A stretch of DNA of 9,127 nt from Boseongicola sp. SB0675_bin_26 (GTDB lineage: Bacteria; Pseudomonadota; Alphaproteobacteria; Rhodobacterales; Rhodobacteraceae), in NCBI GenBank assembly GCA_009843725.1, contig VYCX01000234.1, positions 1-9,127 on the forward strand. The letters run 5' to 3'. This document shows positions 1 through 6,766 of the stretch, piece after piece. The notes beneath the pieces were generated by a model. That model ran no database searches. It saw only the letters and a list, made by a program, of their open reading frames with translations, and was not told where the DNA came from. Position numbers and translations under genes: made by a program. How positions within the stretch are numbered: position 1 is the first letter of the stretch; each line of letters opens with the position of its first letter.

Positions 1-2
1 GC

Positions 3-1097
3 ATGGCACCATTCGAAGGCCTGGAAGAACCCAAGACGGGAATCCTAAGGTGCCTGCTGCACTCGGCGTTGGCCGAAGCCGCCGAAGAGCCTCGATGCGG
101 TGAACGGGAATTGGTGAAGGCGTACCGAAATTGCGGCGCCTCGCGACGACGTTACCCCAACTCCGGTGAACTGCTGCGAACGGTTGCTGGAACAGGTCGG
201 CTGTCCGGCGGCATCACGGAAGTGAACCCGGCCAAGCACGAGAAACTCGAGAAGGCTTGGCGCAACACAGGAGTCAATGTCGCCAATTCGTCTTGGCGCG
301 CACAACTCGGTCGTGACGGCGTGCTCAGTTGCCCGAGCAGCCTTGAATCGTCATGGCTGCTTTCCATGGATCCGATGACCTTCTCGCAGAGCGGCAGCAA
401 GGAGGACAACCTAAACCGCTCAGACTTGGACCTGCTGGCATGCGCGCTCGCCAAGTATTTCAACAGCGGGCAGCCCGGCATTGCATGTTTCTTCGCGTAC
501 GGCATGCAGGGGATCAAATTGAACGATTCGCAGCTTCAATTCTGGGACTTTGTTGAAGATCTCGCTGGGCGTCTGAGCGTCCTGCCAAACTACTTCTGGT
601 TGCCCCACATAGGCGGAAACCACAATCTCGCCGGCTTGCTGTTCTCGGATTGCCAACTGGCGTCGGAGTTCAGTCCGCCCAACGTCAATACGCGGCGGGG
701 AGCGCCAAACGGTCGTACTGACAGGCAAGAGAATTTACCGAATGCCTCGGATTTGGAGATGCCGGCAGGCACGTGGGGTTCCTGGAGGGCATTTCCCGAT
801 CCAAGAAATGGCGCGTATTTGTACGCTCCTTTTGGTCCGGGTGTGTATGAACTTCGCAATGCGCGAACGAGTGAGCTTGTACTGTTTGGCAGGAGCAAGA
901 ATCTGGCCTGGCGGATGTCCTCGCTCCTGCCTCGACCGCATGGGGCCGGAAGCCGGAGAAATGAAGAGAAGAGGAAATACGTGCTCGCACACCTGGCAGA
1001 AATTGAATACCGAACCAAGGCATGCGGCTCCGATGTGCTGGCAGCGCGGGAAGAGCAAGACTTGCGCATGACCAACAGCTATATCTTTCCAACGTAG
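3..1097 (+). CDS. Protein with GIY-YIG-like nuclease domain at C-terminus (5' end uncertain)
   Basis: The 364-residue frame is open from the window edge, so the first ATG at position 3 is only the earliest visible start and the gene may begin further left. The recognisable part is residues ~268-364. It has G-V-Y at 280-282, then after 11 residues L-F-G at 294-296 in the place of Y-I-G, followed by G-R-S-K-N-L-A-W-R with R304, a glutamate pair at 350-351 and N358 near the end. That order (GIY, YIG, Arg, Glu, Asn) is the GIY-YIG nuclease layout. Tyr-to-Leu in the second motif means activity is uncertain. Residues 1-265 match nothing I recognise; 140-215 looks globular, while 1-110 is rich in Arg and Gly and less convincing. 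An internal ATG at 366 is a possible alternative start. The gene is convergent with hsdR and shares no operon with it, but a nuclease-like protein fits a defence neighbourhood. Confidence 0.6.
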   Translation: MAPFEGLEEPKTGILRCLLHSALAEAAEEPRCGERELVKAYRNCGASRRRYPNSGELLRTVAGTGRLSGGITEVNPAKHEKLEKAWRNTGVNVANSSWRAQLGRDGVLSCPSSLESSWLLSMDPMTFSQSGSKEDNLNRSDLDLLACALAKYFNSGQPGIACFFAYGMQGIKLNDSQLQFWDFVEDLAGRLSVLPNYFWLPHIGGNHNLAGLLFSDCQLASEFSPPNVNTRRGAPNGRTDRQENLPNASDLEMPAGTWGSWRAFPDPRNGAYLYAPFGPGVYELRNARTSELVLFGRSKNLAWRMSSLLPRPHGAGSRRNEEKRKYVLAHLAEIEYRTKACGSDVLAAREEQDLRMTNSYIFPT

Positions 1098-1281
1098 GCA
1101 AGGATGCCTTGTCGCATGCACGTCATCCTCGACGGATGCCGCTGCGAATGAAAATGCACTTTCGAGAACAGGCGACTCCAATCGGGTTTTCTGGCGAGTG
1201 TACTTTACGGATTGCCACCGCTTCCCCGCCGGTCTTGGCGAGGGTGTCGATGCCATTGGGAGATGACGGGACAGATAGAGA
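1098..1281. other. Convergent intergenic gap
   Basis: These 184 bases separate the stop of the GIY-YIG-like gene from the stop of hsdR, so both transcripts end here. I see only weak hairpins: CATCC at 1124-1128 with GGATG at 1134-1138, and a C-rich/G-rich pair around 1224-1245. Neither is followed by a T-run on either strand, so no intrinsic terminator can be called. No small gene with a convincing start is visible. Confidence 0.5.
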
Positions 1282-4272
1282 TCAGGCGGCTTCCCGAGCC
1301 TCCCGCAATGCGCGGTTGAAGAAGTGCCGCGTCGCCTTGTCACGCGCTTCCGGATCGGAAAGCACGATGTTCCGCATCTCGTTGTCGCGCTGGAACATGC
1401 GGATCGCGCCCTGGAAAAATGCGTCCGCGAACGCCGAATACACGACGTCCGGAGGGTTGTTGCGCAGCATTTCGGACAGGTCGTCGTCGAGGATGTCCTG
1501 CTTGACCTGCTCGAAGCGGATCATGTCGGCCTCGGAAAACCGGGTGCCGTGACGGTCGTTGAACGCCTGCACGAGCTCCGAGAGCTCCTTCTTCTCGTCC
1601 TCCGTGTAGGGCTTCGCGCCAAACGCGCTGATGGCCGCAAGATTTTCGGTGTCGCCGGCTGACAGGGAGGCACTCCCTTCCTCTTTCTTGTCCACCCTGA
1701 ACGCCTGAAGGCTGAGCATGTCCTCCGTGACCTCGATCTCGGGCGGAAGCTCGCGGTTCGGCAACAGGCGGGCAAGCCAGCTCCCATAGCATGCCAGCTT
1801 CTCCAGGCTCGTGTCTTCGAGTGAGACGACCTGCGCGATGAAGGCGTAGAAGCGATTGAAGCTCCGCAAGAGCTGGCGGAACTCTTCCTGCCGGCCCGCG
1901 TCGTCGTCAGCCTCGAACCGGATGACGGCCTCCCGCACGAGTCCTTCGAGGCGCGGCCTGTCTGCCGTGTCCAGCGTCCCCTTGAACCAAGTCCGCGCGA
2001 AACGCTCGATCTCGTCCTTTTCGAGATAGCCGAACCTGAAGAGACGCCCTTCCAGATCGTAGATCTGGTTGGGATCGGACATCGCCTCGACGGCGGTAGC
2101 CTCATGGTATGGCCGGAAGGCATCCCGAATTTCCTCGATCGAATTCTGAAAGTCGAGGATGAATGTGCGTTCCTTGCCGGCCCGCGTCCTGTTAAGCCGG
2201 GAGAGCGTCTGCACCGCCTGAAGTCCGGAGAGCTTGCGGTCGACATACATGGCACAGAGCTTGGGCTGGTCGAACCCCGTCTGGTATTTCTCGGCAACGA
2301 TCAGGATGTGATAGGTGTCGGGGTAGGGAGTCCCGTCAGGCTTGGCACCGTCGAAGCGGCCTGGGAGCTCGGTCGCGGAAAACCCGTTCAGGTCCGCCTC
2401 GGTGGTCGGCTCGCCGTTCACGTCAAGATCGCCCGAAAAGGCGACAAGCGCATGCAGGTCGTCATAGCGCCGGTCCTTGAAAAAGTTTTTTACGCCGAAG
2501 AAATACTTGAGCGCGTGTTCGCGGCTCTGGGTGACGATCATCGCCTTCGCCTGACCTTCCAGTTCACCCATGACGTGCCGGCGGAAGTGCTCGACGATGA
2601 TCTCCACCTTCTGGCCGATGGCCGTAGGGTGCAGGCTGGCGTAACGGGCGACCTCGCGCTGCCCTCTCCGCTTGTACAATTCGGGATCGTCCACGATGGC
2701 CTTTTCCAACTGGTAGTAGGCTTTGTAGGTCATGCAGTTCTGGAGCACGTCGAGGATGAACTTTTCCTCGATGGCCTGACGCATGGAGTAGAGGTGGAAC
2801 GGACGGGGAAGGCCGTCCTCGCCCTTCTCGCCGAAGCGCTCCAAGGTGACGTTGCGCGGCGTGGCCGTAAACGCGAAGAAGCTGATGTTCGCCTGCGGAC
2901 CGCGTGCCTTCTGGTACTCGGCGATCAGGTCCTCGACGTCCTCGCTTGAGCTGGCCTCGCGCGTCAGCGCGTCCGTCATGGCCTGGGCGCTCCTGCCCGA
3001 CTGGGACGAATGCGCCTCGTCCACGATGACGGCGAAGGTGCGGTGCCCCTGTCCCGACAGCTCGGCCAGGTGGTCGGTCGAGAACTTCTGGATGGTGGTG
3101 ACGATGATCCGTGCGCCACTGGCAATGGCGTCCTTCAGCTGGCGCGACGTGCCGTCGATCTTCCTCACGACGCCGGCCGTCTGCTCGAACTGCGTCACCG
3201 TGCTCTGGAGCTGCCTGTCGAGCACGACACGGTCGGTCACGATGATCGCGGTATTGAAGACCGGCCGGTCGGCGGCGTCATGCAGGTTGATCGCATGGTG
3301 AGCCAGCCAGCCGATCGTGTTCGACTTCCCCGATCCCGCCGAATGCTGGATCAGGTAGTTGGAGCCGGTGCCATGCTCCCTGGCATGGGCCATGATCCTG
3401 CGCACCGCATCGAGCTGCTGGAAGCGCGGGAAGATCATTGTCTCGTCCTTCCCCCTGACGTTCAGGTGCATGAACTGCCCGATGACGTCGATGAGAACCG
3501 AACGGGACAGGATCGCCTCGCCCCACGATCCCGCCTTGTAGAGGTAGGCAACGCGGTAATCGTCCTGAACGTCGTCATTGCCCGCTCCCCCGTCCCGCCC
3601 GCGGTTGAACGGCAGGAAACGCGTCTTTCCGTTCATGAGCCGCGTCGTCATCGAGACGTTGTCCTCGTCGAGCGCGAAGTGAACGAGCGCGCCGCGCTTG
3701 AAGGTCAGAAGCGGCTCGCCAGCGGGAGAGCGGTCGGTGCGATACTGTTTCTCGGCATGCCGGAAGGTCGTGCCCGTCAGGAGGTTCTTGACCTCCATCG
3801 TCACGACGGGCAGGCCGTTCAGGAAGAGCACCACGTCAATCCGGTTGCCGTGCTTTGTGCTGTACTCGACCTCTTTCATGAACGATAAGATGTTGGACTG
3901 ATATTCCAAGACTCGCTTTGGCTCGAGCCCGCTGGCCGGGCGGAAATGGCACAGCGAGAACCTGATGCCGGGCACGATCTTCATGCCCTGACGCAGCACA
4001 TCGAGCAGGCCGCGATCCTTCAGTGCCCTTTCCAGCTGCTTGAAGAATGTGTCCTCCGCGGAGGTCGCGTAGTGCTGGGTGAGCCTGTCCCACGCATCCG
4101 GCTGCGTGTTCTGGACGAAGCGCAACACGAGCGCCTTGTCCATCGCGAGGGCCCGATTGTAGTCCGCATTGGGGTCGCGGCGCTCGTAGCATTCGCCCCT
4201 CTCAAGCTCTGCAACGAGATGCTCCTGAAAAGTCTTCTCCTTGTGGACGCCATGGGCTTCATGAGTCGTCAT
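1282..4272 (-). CDS. hsdR: Type I restriction enzyme subunit R (HsdR), translocase and endonuclease
   Basis: This is a 996-residue protein of normal family length. It joins HsdM and HsdS, pumps unmodified DNA using ATP, and cuts at a distance. Domains: an N-terminal HSDR_N nuclease at ~90-230 with D146 and E160-x-K162 of the PD-(D/E)xK site (R-I-D-V-V, then V-T-M-E-V-K-N). An SF2 helicase follows, with Walker A S-A-G-S-G-K-S at 311-317, D-E-A-H at 418-421, T-A-T at 469-471, motif V Y-Q-T-G-F-D-Q-P at 663-670 and motif VI Q-T-L-S-R-L-N-R at 688-695. A C-terminal helical region (~720-996) would contact the methyltransferase core. All key residues are present, so it looks intact. The ATG at 4272 is preferred over an in-frame ATG at 4416, because it has a purine-rich site upstream, overlaps the previous ORF as ATGA, and avoids an Arg/Cys-rich leader unlike the family. 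It is the last gene of the operon. Confidence 0.97.
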   Translation of the reverse strand: MTTHEAHGVHKEKTFQEHLVAELERGECYERRDPNADYNRALAMDKALVLRFVQNTQPDAWDRLTQHYATSAEDTFFKQLERALKDRGLLDVLRQGMKIVPGIRFSLCHFRPASGLEPKRVLEYQSNILSFMKEVEYSTKHGNRIDVVLFLNGLPVVTMEVKNLLTGTTFRHAEKQYRTDRSPAGEPLLTFKRGALVHFALDEDNVSMTTRLMNGKTRFLPFNRGRDGGAGNDDVQDDYRVAYLYKAGSWGEAILSRSVLIDVIGQFMHLNVRGKDETMIFPRFQQLDAVRRIMAHAREHGTGSNYLIQHSAGSGKSNTIGWLAHHAINLHDAADRPVFNTAIIVTDRVVLDRQLQSTVTQFEQTAGVVRKIDGTSRQLKDAIASGARIIVTTIQKFSTDHLAELSGQGHRTFAVIVDEAHSSQSGRSAQAMTDALTREASSSEDVEDLIAEYQKARGPQANISFFAFTATPRNVTLERFGEKGEDGLPRPFHLYSMRQAIEEKFILDVLQNCMTYKAYYQLEKAIVDDPELYKRRGQREVARYASLHPTAIGQKVEIIVEHFRRHVMGELEGQAKAMIVTQSREHALKYFFGVKNFFKDRRYDDLHALVAFSGDLDVNGEPTTEADLNGFSATELPGRFDGAKPDGTPYPDTYHILIVAEKYQTGFDQPKLCAMYVDRKLSGLQAVQTLSRLNRTRAGKERTFILDFQNSIEEIRDAFRPYHEATAVEAMSDPNQIYDLEGRLFRFGYLEKDEIERFARTWFKGTLDTADRPRLEGLVREAVIRFEADDDAGRQEEFRQLLRSFNRFYAFIAQVVSLEDTSLEKLACYGSWLARLLPNRELPPEIEVTEDMLSLQAFRVDKKEEGSASLSAGDTENLAAISAFGAKPYTEDEKKELSELVQAFNDRHGTRFSEADMIRFEQVKQDILDDDLSEMLRNNPPDVVYSAFADAFFQGAIRMFQRDNEMRNIVLSDPEARDKATRHFFNRALREAREAA

Positions 4273-4478
4273 CGCGGTGATTCGCCTTCTCCATTCGCGG
4301 CAATTGCAACGGCACCCACAAGGGCGACGTTCAAGGTCGCCATTGCGGAACTTGGGCGATGACAACGGACGCAAGCCGCGTCGTAACGACACCTTGGCCC
4401 TTTCCCCAAGCCCCAAAGTGCCACGCTCCGTCCATTATGAAGAAGGCGGCGCACATGCTCTTCGCCGAAGTCCTTCAT
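4269..4478 (-). CDS. Small hypothetical ORF (69 aa) bridging the Mrr-like gene and hsdR
   Basis: I recognise no family. The case for a real gene is positional. Its ATG (4478-4476) overlaps the stop of the Mrr-like gene as ATGA, its own stop (4271-4269) overlaps the hsdR ATG as ATGA, and GAGGGG at 4490-4485 sits 6 bases before the start. The protein begins M-K-D-F-G-E-E-H-V-R-R. It has C30, C36, C39 and H40 in the middle, too few for a confident zinc site, and a hydrophobic stretch at ~47-61 (T-L-N-V-A-L-V-G-A-V-A-I-A-A) that could be a short membrane segment. Third codon positions are only about 55% G or C by hand count (38 of 69), so codon evidence is neutral. It could be a functional small protein, a translated spacer that carries ribosomes into hsdR, or chance. 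Without it, the stretch between the Mrr-like gene and hsdR would be a 202-base gap. Confidence 0.45.
   Translation of the reverse strand: MKDFGEEHVRRLLHNGRSVALWGLGKGPRCRYDAACVRCHRPSSAMATLNVALVGAVAIAANGEGESPR
4285..4292 (-). promoter_or_regulatory. Ribosome binding site of hsdR
   Basis: The minus strand reads GGAGAAGG, ending 12 bases before the ATG at 4272. The spacing is longer than ideal, so initiation may depend partly on ribosomes terminating at the overlapping stop of the 69-codon ORF. The site supports the 4272 start over the one at 4416. Confidence 0.5.
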
Positions 4479-5533
4479 GACATTCCCCTCGAAACTGGAG
4501 TCCAGATCTGCTTCAGGGGCAGCTTGGCGCGGGTCTCGTCCGAGAGGTCGTAATAGGTGCGGAAGAGCGCCTTCAGAAGGTCGGGCATCTGCCACAGCCG
4601 AAGCTTGAAGAAGTTGTTGTCCAGCTCCTTCTGCGCGACGGCGTTCACGCCGCCAATGCTGACCAGAAGCCCTGTCTGCGCCTGCGTGTTCGAAACCGAA
4701 CCGATCAGGCGCAGCACCACGTCATGGTTTGCCGCGCCGTCGCCGGACTTCACCTGAACGCAGATGCGGTCCTCGCCAAGGCCAATTGCGCCGCCAGCGG
4801 CCAGAATGTCGACGCCGCCATCGGGACCAGGCGGTGAAACCGTGGTGATGTAGCCCTCGACGTGCATGATCTCGGCTACCAGATCGGCAAGGGCATGGCC
4901 TGCAAACTCGGACTTGATCAGCGAGATGATCTGCTGGTTCGCAATGTCCTCGATGTCGGTCAGGTAGTCTTCGGTCTCTGTCTCGTCATCCTCTGGCCCG
5001 TTCGAGGGTTCAGGCTTCGATGCCTGCCCCTGCTTGCCTAGGAGCGAGCCAGGGTCGCGACCTGTTTCGAGAACGGCCTGCACGCGCTCAAGCGCCGAAT
5101 TGCGCTTGATCTGGCAGATGGTCATGAACGCCCCGAAGCTGTACCGCAGGTCCTGCTTGAAGGTGTCGCGGGGCAACGACTCCTCCTTCCATTCCACGGT
5201 GCGGAAGTGCTTGAAGTCGCTCGCGCTATCAAACCGGTAGCCGCCCGTCACGATTCCAATGGCCACGCCGTTTGTGACCTTGCGTGGCATCACCACCAGG
5301 TCGCCGTTCTCGATTCTGTTGACGAACTGGTTGAGCTGGGCGGCGAAATTGCGCAACCGGTTCCTGCCTTCGTCGGGCAGCACTTCCTGAAGGTGGCCCA
5401 GGATCGCGTCACGGCTTTCGAGCGAAGTCAAGTCACCGACTTCCAGAAATCCGGGGAAAAGCTTGCCCTGGTCGATGGCCGCGAGTTCTCGGTCTCCGTG
5501 CGCCCCTGCCCGGACGATCCATAGCTTCGTCAT
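4475..5533 (-). CDS. Mrr-like restriction endonuclease (PD-(D/E)xK) with N-terminal putative reader domain
   Basis: The protein has 352 residues. The C-terminal part (~195-310) is an Mrr-type catalytic domain: a helix with E226 (H-V-E-G-Y), then G-P-D-G-G-V-D-I-L with D242, then I-C-V-Q-V-K-S with Q260-x-K262, the D...QxK form typical of Mrr enzymes. These act as modification-dependent (type IV) nucleases or as partners in other defence systems. Residues 1-155 begin L-W-I-V-R-A-G and contain E-N-G-D-L-V-V-M-P and I-G-I-V-T-G-G-Y, a beta-rich pattern I take to be PUA/EVE-like and possibly a modified-base reader (inference). An acidic, low-complexity linker (~175-193) joins the halves. The ATG at 5533 overlaps the preceding stop as ATGA, with GAAGAGG 10 bases upstream. 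It has no methyltransferase partner of its own and lies between hsdS and hsdR, so it is co-expressed with the type I enzyme. Confidence 0.9.
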   Translation of the reverse strand: MTKLWIVRAGAHGDRELAAIDQGKLFPGFLEVGDLTSLESRDAILGHLQEVLPDEGRNRLRNFAAQLNQFVNRIENGDLVVMPRKVTNGVAIGIVTGGYRFDSASDFKHFRTVEWKEESLPRDTFKQDLRYSFGAFMTICQIKRNSALERVQAVLETGRDPGSLLGKQGQASKPEPSNGPEDDETETEDYLTDIEDIANQQIISLIKSEFAGHALADLVAEIMHVEGYITTVSPPGPDGGVDILAAGGAIGLGEDRICVQVKSGDGAANHDVVLRLIGSVSNTQAQTGLLVSIGGVNAVAQKELDNNFFKLRLWQMPDLLKALFRTYYDLSDETRAKLPLKQIWTPVSRGMS

Positions 5534-5613
5534 GCCTGCTTTGCCTCTTCAAACCCGTCAAGGTGGCGTTCGGAATGTCCGCGCATGGGCCATGTCTGAA
5601 CGTTGATCTGACC
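5530..5613 (-). repeat. HsdS C-terminal tail segment, copy 2 (in the 73-aa ORF)
   Basis: This segment encodes residues 47-73 plus the stop of the small ORF and aligns without gaps to the tail of HsdS. Both copies end in the same GGCATGA junction, where the stop overlaps the next gene's start. The DNA between the copies carries the whole HNH gene. Confidence 0.6.
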
Positions 5614-5751
5614 TGCGCCTATCGCGCGCCCAGGGTAGTAGTTGGTCGGTAGGTTGCATTCAGTGCCGCCCGTGCCGTCGGCCAGCTCATCGAATAGATG
5701 GCGCCGGGTAACGGCTTCCTTGTTGGCGTTCTGATCTCCGTGAATTGTCAT
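5530..5751 (-). CDS. 73-aa ORF ending in an HsdS-like C-terminal tail
   Basis: This small ORF is locked between the HNH gene and the Mrr-like gene by ATGA overlaps at both ends. Residues 47-73 align without a gap to HsdS residues 401-427: G-Q-I-(N/D)-V, W, G and E-R-H-L-D keep identical spacing, both end in Ala, and 13 of 27 residues match by eye. Residues 1-46 (containing R-R-H-L-F-D-E-L-A-D-G) match nothing I know. The best reading is a remnant of an older hsdS 3' end, kept in frame and possibly fused to unrelated upstream codons. Its last codons carry the GAAGAGG that serves as ribosome binding site for the Mrr-like gene, which may be why it survives. AAGGAG at 5770-5765 lies 13 bases before its ATG, a rather long spacing. 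It may be a functional small protein or a translated scar. Confidence 0.6.
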   Translation of the reverse strand: MTIHGDQNANKEAVTRRHLFDELADGTGGTECNLPTNYYPGRAIGAGQINVQTWPMRGHSERHLDGFEEAKQA

Positions 5752-6686
5752 GCCGACGATACCGCTCCTTGATGCCCGTCAGCGAGTTTTTTGAACTGCA
5801 GGAAATGACATTTCAACAACTCGGTTGCGGCCTTATGCCGAATCTTGCGGCCAGAAAACCTTGCATAATCCGTGGACTTTAGCCTGCCTGATACATGGAG
5901 AGCGCCGCTTTTGGGATCCACGCTCCAAAGGAATGCGTCGAAGAGCGCGTGCAGGTCGCGCCGCAAGAGCAACCCGTTTTCCACTTGATCCCACATCGGG
6001 TCGCCGTTGTGAGGCATGATATGCGCGGCTTCAAGCGCCTCGGGTACCTTGCATCCCGACACGACGCAGCGCTCCGAGTATGTTTCAAAGAGCGCATTGC
6101 GGAAGGCGCTTTGCAATGGGCGTACCTTAAGGGTTGCCGCGCGCCGCGTTTCAAGATCCTTGAGTAACGTGTCCTTGTATTTGGCCAACGCACGGTCCCA
6201 GTCCTGAACGTGTTCGTCCTGAACCTCCTCCGACAGCGGCACGTTACGCTCTTTAACAACCGCAATGAACTCCGGGTAGTCTTCGTCCTCGATCAGGTAC
6301 GCGTTGTGGGCACGATTCCGGTCCACCTGATCAAGAAACCTTGATCCCGTGGGATCACCTGCGAAGTTGCGGAAGCCGAACGGCCGATCGAGCAACTGAA
6401 CGTCCAGAAGCGCCACTTCGATGAATTCACCGTTTGCCGACACGCCAGCGGCCGTCGCCTGAGCGGTCAGTCCCAGGCCGCGACCGTACTGTTCGTCCTC
6501 ATGTGTCCAGATCCAGATTTCGTCTCCGATGGCAACGGAAGGTGCCGCGCCTCTGGATCCGATGCGACTTGGCCCGTTATTCGGTATCAGCACTGTCCCG
6601 CCTTCCCAATCACCGGCATTCTTAGGACGAGCGACACCTTTCGGGCAGTGCTCTTCGCCATTCACCTTGAAAAAGAAACGGTTCAT
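5748..6686 (-). CDS. HNH endonuclease with N-terminal putative PUA/EVE-like domain
   Basis: The protein has 312 residues. Its HNH domain (~195-255) has C207 and C212 (R-C-V-V-S-G-C), then A-L-E-A-A-H-I-M-P with H222, E-N-G-L-L-L with N237, and R-R-D-L-H-A-L-F-D with H246 and D250. This is the HNH_2-type arrangement found in restriction-associated nucleases, and all catalytic positions are present. The N-terminal ~150 residues contain G-D-E-I-W-I-W-T-H-E and G-L-G-L-T-A-Q-A, a beta-rich pattern that could be a PUA/EVE-like base reader; EVE-HNH fusions are known modification-dependent nucleases, but the N-terminal assignment is inference. The ATG at 6686 is chosen over an in-frame ATG at 6746: it overlaps the hsdS stop as ATGA, has AAGGAG 8 bases upstream, and the 20 residues it drops lie over hsdS coding sequence. 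No dedicated methyltransferase is adjacent, so it is either type IV-like or an accessory of the type I complex. Confidence 0.92.
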   Translation of the reverse strand: MNRFFFKVNGEEHCPKGVARPKNAGDWEGGTVLIPNNGPSRIGSRGAAPSVAIGDEIWIWTHEDEQYGRGLGLTAQATAAGVSANGEFIEVALLDVQLLDRPFGFRNFAGDPTGSRFLDQVDRNRAHNAYLIEDEDYPEFIAVVKERNVPLSEEVQDEHVQDWDRALAKYKDTLLKDLETRRAATLKVRPLQSAFRNALFETYSERCVVSGCKVPEALEAAHIMPHNGDPMWDQVENGLLLRRDLHALFDAFLWSVDPKSGALHVSGRLKSTDYARFSGRKIRHKAATELLKCHFLQFKKLADGHQGAVSSA

Positions 6687-6766
6687 GCCGGCATCTCCTT
6701 CTCGATTTGGTCGAGATGCCGTTCGGTGCGGCCCTGCTTCCTCCATGCAGTGACATCGATTTGGCC
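6683..6766 (-). repeat. HsdS C-terminal tail segment, copy 1 (in hsdS)
   Basis: This segment encodes HsdS residues 401-427 plus the stop. It pairs with 5530-5613, has the same length and shares conserved positions G-Q-I, V, W, G and E-R-H-L-D. Over the last 51 bases the two copies share about 33 bases by hand count, so the similarity is old or diverged and not a recent exact duplication. Confidence 0.6.

Noticed and set aside
735..1343. Minus-strand open frame of 202 codons downstream of hsdR
   Set aside because: It overlaps the 3' end of hsdR and lies antisense to the GIY-YIG-like domain. It has no family features.
3010..3888. Long plus-strand open frame antisense to hsdR (also 2104-2949)
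   Set aside because: It is opposite intact HsdR helicase and nuclease motifs. Long antisense frames are expected in GC-rich coding DNA, and the translation is Arg/Val/Leu-rich with no recognisable domain.
4273..4416. In-frame extension of hsdR to an ATG at 4416
   Set aside because: The 48 extra residues are Arg/Cys-rich and unlike HsdR N-termini. The ATG at 4272 has a purine-rich site upstream and overlaps the preceding ORF as ATGA.
4460..4470. Palindrome CTTCGCCGAAG as a possible terminator or operator
   Set aside because: The stem is only 4-5 bp, it lies inside coupled coding sequence and has no T-run.
5650..5790. Weak L-A-D-G resemblance between the HNH C-terminus and residues 23-26 of the 73-aa ORF
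   Set aside because: Only a few residues match with no supporting spacing or nucleotide similarity; likely chance.
6687..6746. In-frame extension of the HNH gene to an ATG at 6746
   Set aside because: It lies wholly over hsdS coding sequence, and the ATG at 6686 has AAGGAG at 8 bases and the ATGA overlap used throughout the operon.
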